A DNA stretch of 64,000 nucleotides, from NCBI GenBank assembly GCA_947474225.1, contig CANJHS010000001.1, forward strand, positions 1 through 64,000, given 5' to 3'. The DNA comes from Roseiflexaceae bacterium (GTDB lineage: Bacteria; Chloroflexota; Chloroflexia; Chloroflexales; Roseiflexaceae). The notes beneath the pieces were generated by a model. That model made no database searches and was not told the origin of the DNA. It worked only from the letters and a program-made list of their open reading frames with translations. Each line of letters opens with the position of its first letter. The first letter of the stretch is position 1. Made by a program: the position numbers and the translations under genes. This document shows positions 9,258-16,667 of the stretch, piece after piece.

Positions 9258-9737
9258 ATGTACAAAAGACAAAATACCATCCACAGAAGTAACTATGATG
9301 GCGTATCTGCGATGCCGTATCACATCACCATCAATACCTTTCAGCGAATGCTTCTTTTTGGAACTATACGTGATACCAAAATGCAATGTTCCGATTATGG
9401 TCAGATTGCTGATGCTTGTATCGAAGAAATCCCGTTGCATTTCCCATTCATTCATATAGACACAAAGATGGTTATGCCTAATCATTGCCACATTTTGTTG
9501 ATCAACAACGGAATTCCTGCTGACTCGCGTTCGTCGCTCGGTTCCATCATTGGAGCATATAAATCATCGGTGAGTCGCATATAATACACCGATGTGTTAA
9601 CGAATCACCAGACAAAATCTGGCAACGAGGGAGCGATTTTCGTCCAATTGGATCGACAACTGATCTGCAGAACACCAGAGCGTACATTCTCGATAACCCA
9701 AAAAACTGGAGAGTATTCTCTTTACCTGCACTACCCA
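9258..9737 (+). pseudogene. REP-associated tyrosine transposase (RAYT, IS200/Y1-like), frameshifted
   Basis: The first frame encodes a short N-terminal arm, the YHITINTFQRMLLFG segment, the HUH motif (H-C-H in MPNHCHILL) and a likely catalytic Tyr in GAYKSSVSR, then stops at 9584. The rest of the protein continues in the +1 frame from about 9575: KIWQRGSDFRPIG, then LQNTRAYILDNPKNW, which match the conserved WQR and YI-x-NPxxW tail of RAYTs. A one-base frameshift near 9575-9584 therefore broke the gene. The flanking copies of the same REP inverted repeat at 9162-9181 and 9739-9758 are what such transposases recognise. It is probably inactive here unless frameshifting restores it. Confidence 0.8.
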
Positions 9738-9738
9738 A

Positions 9739-9758
9739 GGGCGAGGTAGACCTCGCCC
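9739..9758. repeat. REP-like inverted repeat right of the RAYT gene
   Basis: This has the same 9-bp arms as 9162-9181 (gggcgaggt ... acctcgccc) with a different 2-nt loop. A variant follows at 9787-9805 with arms gggcgaga and tctcgccc. Confidence 0.8.
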
Positions 9759-9786
9759 GCCACTCCATCTGTGATGTTGCTTCGAC

Positions 9787-9805
9787 GGGCGAGAGTGTCT
9801 CGCCC
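9787..9805. repeat. Variant REP-like inverted repeat
   Basis: gggcgaga, a 3-nt loop and tctcgccc form a perfect 8-bp stem. Both arms carry matched changes relative to the neighbouring REP, so base pairing is preserved. Confidence 0.7.
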
Positions 9806-9895
9806 CCGGTGCTTCACGATGCCTCTCCGGTTTGTAGGTATCTCTGCGCACGCAGATACTCTGCGTCTCTGCGTGATTGCTCCCCCCGGACGAAC

Positions 9896-11554
9896 CTACC
9901 TGAACCAATAGACATCACCCAGTAGCTCATCAAACGAATCCTGGAACGACCAAATAATCATCCCCGAGCCGCCATTAGAATGAATCGTCTGTCGTGCAGC
10001 ATGTAAATCACGTGCCAACCCACCAGCATCTCTGCTCCCCTCGCCGGGTTTTGAGGGGAATCCAATCTCGGTCACCACCACCGGTTTGTTTAATCCAAGC
10101 ACCTGTAGCTCTTGGATAGAACGGTTCAAATCATAAGGGAAGCCACGTCCATAATACCAATGCGCCTGATACCGTCCACTGTCATATGGCGAATCGTCAT
10201 AGTAGTGGAAGGTGTAGAAGTCGACCAAGTACGCCAAGCGAATGGGTGAATCAACCGGCTCAAAGTAACTCTTGGCAAATGCCATCCCAATTGTACGCAA
10301 ATGATTGCGATCGTTGGCGGCCACATCGGCTGCGATTGCCATCAAGAAGCGTTGGCGTTCAATGGCCATGGGCAGACACTCAGGATAATCTGCGTTATCC
10401 CAATCCCAACAGCGCAAATCGACTTCACTGCCAATGTCTGGTTCGTTGAACAAATCCCACGCCAAAATCCCCGGCCGTTGTGCAAAGTGCCAGACGAGCG
10501 GGCGTACATGGGTTGCCAATGCGTGCTCGTAATGCGCAGCACCAAGCAGTTCGCGTGGGTAATTGAACAACAGAACCGGCATCACATATATGCCGCGGGC
10601 ATTGGCAGCGTTCACGAGATTGTCGAGATGTTGCAGGGCAACGCCAGGACCTTTGGCGTCGTACAGAGGTATCGCCCCACCAAAAATGTAATAGTTCAGG
10701 AACACACGAACGGTATTGACCCCACGTGCCGCCAAACGATCAAAATCTGCTTCGATCGCTGATTGATCCCATGGGCAGGTCGGATCTGCACCGAATTGCA
10801 ACGTCCAGCATTTGGCGGCATCGACACCAGTAGCACGGACGTAATTCATACCACGCACCTCAAAAGGTTCACTCCCCGCGACAAGTTGCGTACCATTACT
10901 GCTGACAAAATTACCCCACGGGTTGCTCGCTGTTGTAGGAAACGGAGGGGCCGCTTTTAGCAGCGTAGACTGTACGTCATTCCCCAACAACCCAAGCATT
11001 ATTTGATTATTGGGATGCAATTCGAATCTGCGCCGCTCAAAGTATTGCACCGTCAGGGGAATACCCTCAATCGAAGTCTGGAACGCTCCCGTAATCGGGT
11101 ACCCAAAACGCATCAGACCACCGTTTTTGAGCCAATACTCGGCGAACGCACCACAGACGTCATACCCTGTCTGGCTGAACGACTGACAGCCGTTCGCTGG
11201 CGCTGGCTGTGTACCTCGCTGCCAAGGAGTCTGTTGCAATTCAAGTAACCGGGCGCCGAGACGCCCCGCAGTAATCGCACCATTGGGCTGAATTTCGAGT
11301 CTATCGCGCTCGAACCACTGGACCGTCAGGATTACTCCTTCGACCGATTCAGTGATTTGCGGCCCTTTGGGAAAACCGAACACTGCTAACCCGCCGTTGC
11401 GCTCCCAGTAGTCACGGATGGCACCGTTGATGCAGTACCCCGTCTCTCCGAAGCACCGATCGCCGCTCGCGGCTACAGTTAGCACCGGGAGTATGGTGTG
11501 GAACATACTGAAAAAAACGAGGGTAATAACGCTCCGCAGCAGAAATTTTGACAT
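9896..11554 (-). CDS. Secreted GH5-like glycoside hydrolase with two N-terminal repeat modules
   Basis: The 552-residue protein has a signal peptide (about residues 1-30). Two copies of a 70-80-residue module follow at about 34-108 and 123-195, each with a Cys-x-x-TGY-x-x-C start, a YW-x-x-NGGL-x-x-FG(F/Y)P motif and a TVQ(W/Y)FER motif. The catalytic clan-A barrel spans about 215-552. W366-D-L-F-N-E371-P gives the acid/base Glu, and VVVTE496IG the nucleophile. Such modules occur in many Chloroflexota secreted proteins and are thought to bind cell wall or polysaccharide. The likely role is extracellular endo-glycanase (cellulase or mannanase type); the exact substrate is unknown. Two REP arrays flank the gene, suggesting a mobile or recently rearranged segment. 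Confidence 0.82.
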   Translation of the reverse strand: MSKFLLRSVITLVFFSMFHTILPVLTVAASGDRCFGETGYCINGAIRDYWERNGGLAVFGFPKGPQITESVEGVILTVQWFERDRLEIQPNGAITAGRLGARLLELQQTPWQRGTQPAPANGCQSFSQTGYDVCGAFAEYWLKNGGLMRFGYPITGAFQTSIEGIPLTVQYFERRRFELHPNNQIMLGLLGNDVQSTLLKAAPPFPTTASNPWGNFVSSNGTQLVAGSEPFEVRGMNYVRATGVDAAKCWTLQFGADPTCPWDQSAIEADFDRLAARGVNTVRVFLNYYIFGGAIPLYDAKGPGVALQHLDNLVNAANARGIYVMPVLLFNYPRELLGAAHYEHALATHVRPLVWHFAQRPGILAWDLFNEPDIGSEVDLRCWDWDNADYPECLPMAIERQRFLMAIAADVAANDRNHLRTIGMAFAKSYFEPVDSPIRLAYLVDFYTFHYYDDSPYDSGRYQAHWYYGRGFPYDLNRSIQELQVLGLNKPVVVTEIGFPSKPGEGSRDAGGLARDLHAARQTIHSNGGSGMIIWSFQDSFDELLGDVYWFR

Positions 11555-11759
11555 GCAAACCCTGACAGACTACGCTGCGTTCCCCTACAGAACGCATACT
11601 ACAAACAGCGTACCATGCAGTGTCGTAGCACCGGCGCTTGGCGTGTTGCAGTTTGCTGACAAAAGGGTTGAGAAGGACTAAGAGGTGGGCACGTTCACGC
11701 AGCGTGCCCGCTCCGCACGAAGCGGGCAGTACCGGCTCAGGGGCGACGTGGGGTTTTAC

Positions 11760-11779
11760 GGGCGAGGCGTACCTCGCCC
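11760..11779. repeat. REP-like inverted repeat
   Basis: gggcgagg, a 4-nt loop and cctcgccc form the same element as at 9162-9181 and 9739-9758, with one base changed in the loop region. It lies in the gene-free stretch upstream of the GH5-like gene. Confidence 0.75.
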
Positions 11780-11811
11780 TTGATGGTCGTTGCATGACCG
11801 CATTGGTTCAG

Positions 11812-11904
11812 GGGCGACGTACACGTCGCCCGCAGAAACAATCACACATACTTCGCCCACAGATACAAATAAACGTACGTCGCCCGCAGATGCAATTCCA
11901 TCCA
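11812..11904. repeat. REP variant (ACGTCGCCC type) with a 27-bp tandem array
   Basis: A perfect 9-bp stem gggcgacgt/acgtcgccc with a 2-nt loop occupies 11812-11831. Its right half-site then recurs at 27-bp steps (tcgccc at 11826, 11853 and 11880). The whole gene-free stretch 11555-11950 holds this array, the REP at 11760, a stem of gcccgct/agcgggc at 11705-11728, and a 14-mer at 11740-11753 that recurs at 45811-45824. No gene is visible in it. Confidence 0.8.
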
Positions 11905-11950
11905 ATTGCGTGCAACCATACATCCCGTGACCATGGACGATGGTCCATGG

Positions 11951-13036
11951 TCAATCAATCTCTCCCATCATACGGTCGACGTCATTGAGCAACTCATTGA
12001 CCTCGTCACGCCAGCGCTCGACGTCGGATCGCGACGCAGATGTGGCACCGCCCATTTCCATTTCGATGTAGGCTGGCAACATCGTGTCACGAATAACGCC
12101 GAGGGAGTAAGTAATCTCCATCGGTTGGTCGGCGCAGGTCGGCACCGGAATACCGTTCAAACCCGAAAAGGTACGTTCTACAAACGATGAACTGAATGAA
12201 CTCTTTAATCCATAATCAGCGTATTGACTCATGTTGTTGAGCAACGAATGTGACACCGTTACCATTTTCGAGACACTGCTTACATACGCAGCAAGCTGTG
12301 GCTTGCAGGAGTCGACGGCTTTAGTAGGGATTGCGGTGGGCGGACGTTTAGTCGGCATAGTGGTCGGTGGAATCTTCGTCGGTACCGCGGTAGGAGCTAG
12401 CTGCGTAGGCACAGCGGTTGGTTCGGGCTGCGTCGCAGTGGGCGGAAGTGCTGTCGCAACGATGGGCACTGCAATTGAAGTGTCTACCGAATTGGCCGAA
12501 CGTAATTCAGCGATTGTTTTGCCAAAAATCATCTGAATACTCGATTCATCATTTGCCTTGAGCAAATTTCCTACATAGGTATCTGCAGCTGGCCCGAATA
12601 ATCCGTCACCGTCTGCTTCTTGCTTCTTTGCCTCAGCATCGTTACCTGCGAGAACTGCTTCTATCCAATCCATGTACTTGTGAACAGCTTCGAGGATATG
12701 TGCATGCACAAACATGCTATCAACATCGCACAATGGAGGATTAAACTCCAACAGACGGTCACGCGCATCGGTAAACACCAGTAATTCAGCTTTGGGAAGA
12801 GCGTCGTTGGTATTGATGAGCGCTGCAAAGACCGGTGCAAACTTCTGATTCCACGTGTGGACGAGAGTGGAGCAATCAGGTGTTGCAGTGGCAGGTACGG
12901 TGGGTATCTGAGTCGCAATCGCTATTGCTGTGGCCGTGTTTGTTGGAACCTTCATTTGCTGAGTGGTTGTTGCTGCTCCTCCGCAGCTCGTAATGACAAA
13001 CGCAATGACACAAAAAAACCAATGTATACGGTTAAT
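11951..13036 (-). CDS. Lipoprotein with Pro/Thr linker; apparent ATT start codon
   Basis: From the first conventional start (ATG 12955) the protein lacks a sorting signal. Reading upstream in frame to 13036 adds a textbook lipoprotein signal peptide: Asn-Arg, a hydrophobic run WFFCVIAFVI, and lipobox I-T-S-C followed by Gly-Gly. The codon there is ATT, preceded by an AGGAG Shine-Dalgarno at 6-nt spacing, and no ATG, GTG or TTG lies before the in-frame stop. The 361-residue product has two helical-looking domains (about 50-190 and 240-360) joined by a PTxxPT-type linker of about 45 residues. The function is unknown. A sequencing or assembly error turning ATG into ATT is the main alternative. 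Confidence 0.7.
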   Translation of the reverse strand: MNRIHWFFCVIAFVITSCGGAATTTQQMKVPTNTATAIAIATQIPTVPATATPDCSTLVHTWNQKFAPVFAALINTNDALPKAELLVFTDARDRLLEFNPPLCDVDSMFVHAHILEAVHKYMDWIEAVLAGNDAEAKKQEADGDGLFGPAADTYVGNLLKANDESSIQMIFGKTIAELRSANSVDTSIAVPIVATALPPTATQPEPTAVPTQLAPTAVPTKIPPTTMPTKRPPTAIPTKAVDSCKPQLAAYVSSVSKMVTVSHSLLNNMSQYADYGLKSSFSSSFVERTFSGLNGIPVPTCADQPMEITYSLGVIRDTMLPAYIEMEMGGATSASRSDVERWRDEVNELLNDVDRMMGEID

Positions 13037-13297
13037 AAAGTGCTCCTAAATAAATTTCTTTCATTATAACGTAAAACGTATTGGTGAAATAAAAATCACA
13101 AAGGATACTCTCTCGGGCAACACATGTAGAGACATTTTTTCATCTTGGGCAAACCATGACTTTCCCCTCCGTAGTCAACCCGTATATTGCGGTGTGCAGG
13201 TACTATGCGTGATCGTCCTCATTCCCGAATAAATCCTGACAGTATCGAATAATCCACATACAATACAGAGGTACTTTTTTACATTTGGAGAAATAAC

Positions 13298-14005
13298 ATG
13301 CAGAAAGCAGACATCCGCGGCAAATGGGCCCTCGTTACCGGCGCCAGCCGGGGTATTGGCCAACAAGTCAGCCGTGGCTTGGCATCGTACGGCTGTAATG
13401 TGGTGTTGCATAGCCGTCAGACCAGCGGTACCGATGCATTGGCAGCCGAGTTGCGCGCATTGGGCGTGCAGGTCCTGCAAGTCGCGGCAGAGTTGTCCGA
13501 CAGCTGCGACGTGGACGAGCTCATCACCAAAGTCCTCGCCGAGACCCCGGGCATCGACATCGTCTACAACAACGCTGCCGTCATGACCCCTTATCGTGGC
13601 GAATGGTTGGATGTACCGGCCGACGACTTCCACAAAAGCTTCGACGTCAACGTCGTGGCGCTTATTCGCATCTGCCATGGCTTCATTCCGGGCATGAAGG
13701 CCCGCGGCTGGGGTCGCATCATCAACGTCACGTCGGGTATCCAAGACCAGCCACAATTGATTGCTTACTCGATTTCGAAGGCAGCTGTCGACAAATTTGT
13801 CACCGACACTGCCAACCACATCAAGGGCAATGGGATTCTCATCAATCTGCTCGATCCGGGCTGGTTGCGCACCGATTTGGGCGGACCCAACGCCCCCAAT
13901 TCGGTCGAATCGGTTCTCCCCGGTGCACTGGTACCGGTGTTGGTCGATGACGGCACGACGGGCCATTTCTTCCGCGCCCAAGACTACGTCGGACAGACAC
14001 TGTAG
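13298..14005 (+). CDS. Short-chain dehydrogenase/reductase (SDR), classical type
   Basis: The 235-residue protein has the classical SDR motifs: TGASRGIG at 14-21 (dinucleotide binding), NNA at 91-93, N119, S146, and the catalytic Y157-x-x-x-K161. The C-terminal substrate region is short. The ATG at 13298 is preceded by GGAG at 7 nt. The reaction is NAD(P)-dependent oxidation or reduction of an alcohol/ketone; the substrate is unknown. It stands alone between repeat-rich gaps, with a hairpin at 14024-14050 after it. Confidence 0.88.
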   Translation: MQKADIRGKWALVTGASRGIGQQVSRGLASYGCNVVLHSRQTSGTDALAAELRALGVQVLQVAAELSDSCDVDELITKVLAETPGIDIVYNNAAVMTPYRGEWLDVPADDFHKSFDVNVVALIRICHGFIPGMKARGWGRIINVTSGIQDQPQLIAYSISKAAVDKFVTDTANHIKGNGILINLLDPGWLRTDLGGPNAPNSVESVLPGALVPVLVDDGTTGHFFRAQDYVGQTL

Positions 14006-14023
14006 GGCACCTCTGAAGCGGGT

Positions 14024-14050
14024 GAGGTACCCCGGACTTCGGGGTACCTC
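14024..14050. repeat. Perfect 11-bp hairpin after the SDR gene
   Basis: gaggtaccccg, a 5-nt loop and cggggtacctc form a perfect stem 18 bp after the SDR stop. No T run follows, so it is not a canonical terminator. Its gaggt/acctc ends resemble the REP family at 9-12 kb. The rest of 14006-14195 holds only the 11-mer ctctgcgtgat at 14144-14154, which matches the ends of the 9007-9877 element. Confidence 0.6.
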
Positions 14051-14195
14051 GATTATTGTGGAACGTGGGCGCCGAGCGTGATATCGCATGATGGCCGATG
14101 CATGCCTGGCTCTACGGACTCCCCGCCCTCCCGCTCTCTGTGCCTCTGCGTGATCGTTCCTATACATCTGGGTGATTGTTCCTGTTTTTTCCATA

Positions 14196-14227
14196 CAAAA
14201 ACTCCCCACCGTTCGGTGAGGAGTTTT
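14196..14227 (-). terminator. Terminator of the tRNA-Lys gene
   Basis: A stem of about 12 bp (one mismatch) and loop gttc, followed on the minus strand by TTTTT, lies just downstream of the tRNA 3' end. Confidence 0.8.
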
Positions 14228-14231
14228 GAAT

Positions 14232-14306
14232 TGGTGCGCCGCGATGGGCTCGAACCATCAACACACTGATTAAGAGTCAGTTGCTCTACCATTGAGCTAG
14301 CAGCGC
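14232..14306 (-). tRNA. tRNA-Lys (anticodon CTT)
   Basis: A full cloverleaf can be folded: a 7-bp acceptor stem (GCGCTGC with GCGGCGC, one G-U pair), D stem GCTC/GAGC, anticodon stem ACTGA/TCAGT with loop CTCTTAA, T stem GATGG/CCATC with loop TTCGAGC, and an encoded 3' CCA. The anticodon CTT reads AAG (Lys). The 3' end points toward the repeat-rich stretch at 9-14 kb. Confidence 0.96.
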
Positions 14307-14456
14307 CTACAACGTAGATAATTATACCATCACCAAACAGAGAATGCAAATGCTTGTACAAAACCCTCGCCTACCGTTGTGTACATGCAATCTGGTACTA
14401 TGACAACAATCTTAACGTAGCGTCTGCACGGTCTACACGAATGAAAGTTGGCGGCA

Positions 14457-15554
14457 ATGAATTGGACACCCACCATTCTGCGCATCCGCGATATATCCAT
14501 CAAAATGCACATCACCTTCCTATTGCTCCTTGCCTTCGAAGCATGGATCTGGAGCACACACGGCGTCACCGGTATTGCCTTCGGGATTGGCTTGACCGTC
14601 TTGTTGTTCACCTGCGTGATTCTGCACGAGCTTGGGCACGCACTCGTGGCCCGGGCATTGGGTATCCCCGTGCGTGAGATTCTGCTGCTCCCCATTGGCG
14701 GCATCGCCTATCTGACGAAAACACCCAAGACGCCCCGTGATGAATTACTCATTGCCATTGCTGGCCCACTGGTCAACGTCGTGATCGCGCTGTGTTTGTT
14801 GCCATTCGTCGGAACGTCTTCGTCGATTGTCGATTTCCCAGGGCCAGAGTCTGCACCGACCGTTAATTTACTGCTGACTGGGCTCTATTCTGCCAATATC
14901 ATGTTGGTGCTGTTCAACCTGTTACCTGCCTTTCCGCTCGACGGTGGACGCATCCTGCGCGCTGCATTGGCGATGGTAATAAGCGAACGCAATGCCACGA
15001 CCTATGCCACGGTGATAGGACAAGGCGTTGCAGTTGTGATTGGTACAATCTCCGTCATGAGCGGCCAAATTTTCTTGGCAATCACCGCGTTATTCATTTT
15101 CTTCAGTGCAGGTTCGGAGCGAGGCGAGACTCGCGCACGCTCACTGCTCGTCACCCGCCGCGTCGGGGACGCATACAACCACATGGCGTTGTCACTATCA
15201 CCTGCAGACCGTACCAGTCGTGTCGTCGATTTGATTTTGACTTCATATCAACCTGACTTTGCCGTGATGCAGGGTAACACCATTCTCGGCATCGTCACCC
15301 GTGCCCATGTGCTCGAAGCGCTCGCAACCGAACCCGTCGATCAATATGTTGCGGCAATCATGAATCGCGATTTCGTCCGCGTGCCACATACGATGACGCT
15401 CGACGAAGTGCGGATGACTATTGCTGCTGCGAGTGACGAAGTTGCAGCAGTGTTTAATGGCAAAGAGTACCTCGGCTTGGTAAGCCTCGTCGACATCGAC
15501 GAAGCGTTGGCTGTCATTGACTATGTGGACCGCAATAAATCACTCACCGCCTAA
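14457..15554 (+). CDS. Site-2-type intramembrane metalloprotease (M50) with C-terminal CBS region
   Basis: The protein has about 365 residues. HELGH at 57-61 binds zinc and supplies the catalytic Glu; NLLPAFPLDGG (D162) gives the third ligand. Six or so membrane segments occupy residues 15-220. The soluble tail (about 225-350) reads like a CBS pair (DFAVMQGNTILGIVTRAHVLEAL, then EYLGLVSLVDIDEAL). The architecture matches the SpoIVFB/Rip3-like group, which cleaves membrane-tethered regulators; CBS tails in this group respond to nucleotides. The start is uncertain: ATG 14457 and in-frame TTG 14448 both lack a strong Shine-Dalgarno. No obvious substrate gene is adjacent. Confidence 0.88.
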   Translation: MNWTPTILRIRDISIKMHITFLLLLAFEAWIWSTHGVTGIAFGIGLTVLLFTCVILHELGHALVARALGIPVREILLLPIGGIAYLTKTPKTPRDELLIAIAGPLVNVVIALCLLPFVGTSSSIVDFPGPESAPTVNLLLTGLYSANIMLVLFNLLPAFPLDGGRILRAALAMVISERNATTYATVIGQGVAVVIGTISVMSGQIFLAITALFIFFSAGSERGETRARSLLVTRRVGDAYNHMALSLSPADRTSRVVDLILTSYQPDFAVMQGNTILGIVTRAHVLEALATEPVDQYVAAIMNRDFVRVPHTMTLDEVRMTIAAASDEVAAVFNGKEYLGLVSLVDIDEALAVIDYVDRNKSLTA

Positions 15555-15635
15555 CGTTTCCTTTCAAAGTCCACAAATGCGCTATTTCGTTTGCTATACT
15601 AGGGTCATACACTTCTGTGTGACCACCGAGGGACC

Positions 15636-16667
15636 ATGCAACTCATTGATCTCGATCCCCGCCAGATAACCGTCGAACACGATACCCTGCGTGAAGACGT
15701 CGGCGACGTCAGTGGATTGGCCGCTACCATTGCAGAACAAGGTATGCTCCAACCACTCGGCGTCGTCCAGCATGCCGATGGCATCTATCAACTGCTCTAT
15801 GGGTTGCGACGGCGCACTGCTGCACTCCAACTCGGCTTGGCAACGGTGCCGTGTCTGGTCTTTGCAGACGAAGCAGAACGCAATTTGGTGCGGCAGCTGA
15901 CGGAGAATCTGCAACGCCGCGACCTCAACGACCTCGAGCAAGCCAATGCCTTCCAGCGCCTCCGTGGCCAATTCGCCCGCGCTACACCCGACGCCGATGA
16001 AGGCACCCTCGACGAGGCCGTCGGCAACACCGTTGGCCTTTCGGCGCGCACCGTCCGCCGCTATCTGGGACTGCTCGATCTCGATGTCAGCATCCAGTCG
16101 TTCTTGCGTACCGGACAACTGACCGTCACCCAAGCACAGCACCTGCGCCGCATCAGCAACGAACAAACACGCATCGAACTAGCACGCACAGCAGTCGACG
16201 AAGGTATGTCTGCTGCCGAGCTCAGTCGACTTGCGAGCTTCTTTGCCGCCAACCCCGACGAATCACTCGACAGTGCCATCCAATCTTTTCAACAACCAAC
16301 CATGGGAATTGCGGCACATGGCATAGACGACGCGACGTATTTGCCACCGGCGCTACATGAATTCGAACTTGCCGCACCACAACCCAGCCTACCAAGCAGC
16401 GGGACTTCTGGCGAGTATCTCTCGGACGATAGTGTGATGGGCAGCTCAAAAATCCGCCAAGCCAAAATTAAATCGCTTGATCACATGGTCGACGAGACCG
16501 ATAGGCTGTTGCGGGTGTTTGCCGAAGGGCAGCTGCAACGGTGGCTCGACCGCGATGAGAATGCACCAATCAAAGTCGGGATGATGATTGTCCACCTTCG
16601 GCGCCTCCTCAAAGGACTGAACGACGTCGTGCAAAGCGAACAATGGGCCATTGATATTGATGAATGA
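15636..16667 (+). CDS. ParB/Spo0J-family protein (ParB N-domain plus KorB-like HTH)
   Basis: The 343-residue protein has a ParB N-terminal domain with the GLRRR box at 56-60 (family GxRR, CTP/nucleotide-contacting) and LVRQLTENLQRRDL at 84-97. A helix-turn-helix region follows at about 125-165 (LSARTVRRYLGLL). The C-terminus (about 220-343) has no clear dimerisation domain. There is no parA beside it, so it need not be the chromosome-segregation ParB; stand-alone ParB-like proteins also act as transcription factors. A -10-like TATACT lies at 15595-15600. The stop overlaps the next gene as ATGA, so the two are made together. Confidence 0.85.
   Translation: MQLIDLDPRQITVEHDTLREDVGDVSGLAATIAEQGMLQPLGVVQHADGIYQLLYGLRRRTAALQLGLATVPCLVFADEAERNLVRQLTENLQRRDLNDLEQANAFQRLRGQFARATPDADEGTLDEAVGNTVGLSARTVRRYLGLLDLDVSIQSFLRTGQLTVTQAQHLRRISNEQTRIELARTAVDEGMSAAELSRLASFFAANPDESLDSAIQSFQQPTMGIAAHGIDDATYLPPALHEFELAAPQPSLPSSGTSGEYLSDDSVMGSSKIRQAKIKSLDHMVDETDRLLRVFAEGQLQRWLDRDENAPIKVGMMIVHLRRLLKGLNDVVQSEQWAIDIDE

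Larger units (their letters stand above)
9007..9877. repeat. REP-rich element bounded by an 11-bp inverted repeat
   Basis: The 11-mer atcacgcagag at 9007-9017 recurs as its exact reverse complement at 9867-9877. These ends enclose a 24-bp tandem array, a broken RAYT transposase and three REP-like inverted repeats. A third copy of the 11-mer lies at 14144-14154. The 3' end lies only 18 bp beyond the stop of the GH5-like gene (9896). This is an inferred unit: no target-site duplication was identified. Confidence 0.55.

Noticed and set aside
8930-9292. Open frame that would encode an eight-residue repeat protein
   Set aside because: The repeat is explained by the 24-bp DNA array; there is no start signal or conserved flanking domain.
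14024-14050. Terminator of the SDR gene
   Set aside because: The stem is perfect but no T run follows on either strand, so it is listed as a hairpin repeat.
13175-14209. Long minus-strand open frame (344 codons) over the SDR gene
   Set aside because: It is the antisense shadow of a clear SDR gene with all motifs, has no Shine-Dalgarno and no recognisable domain.
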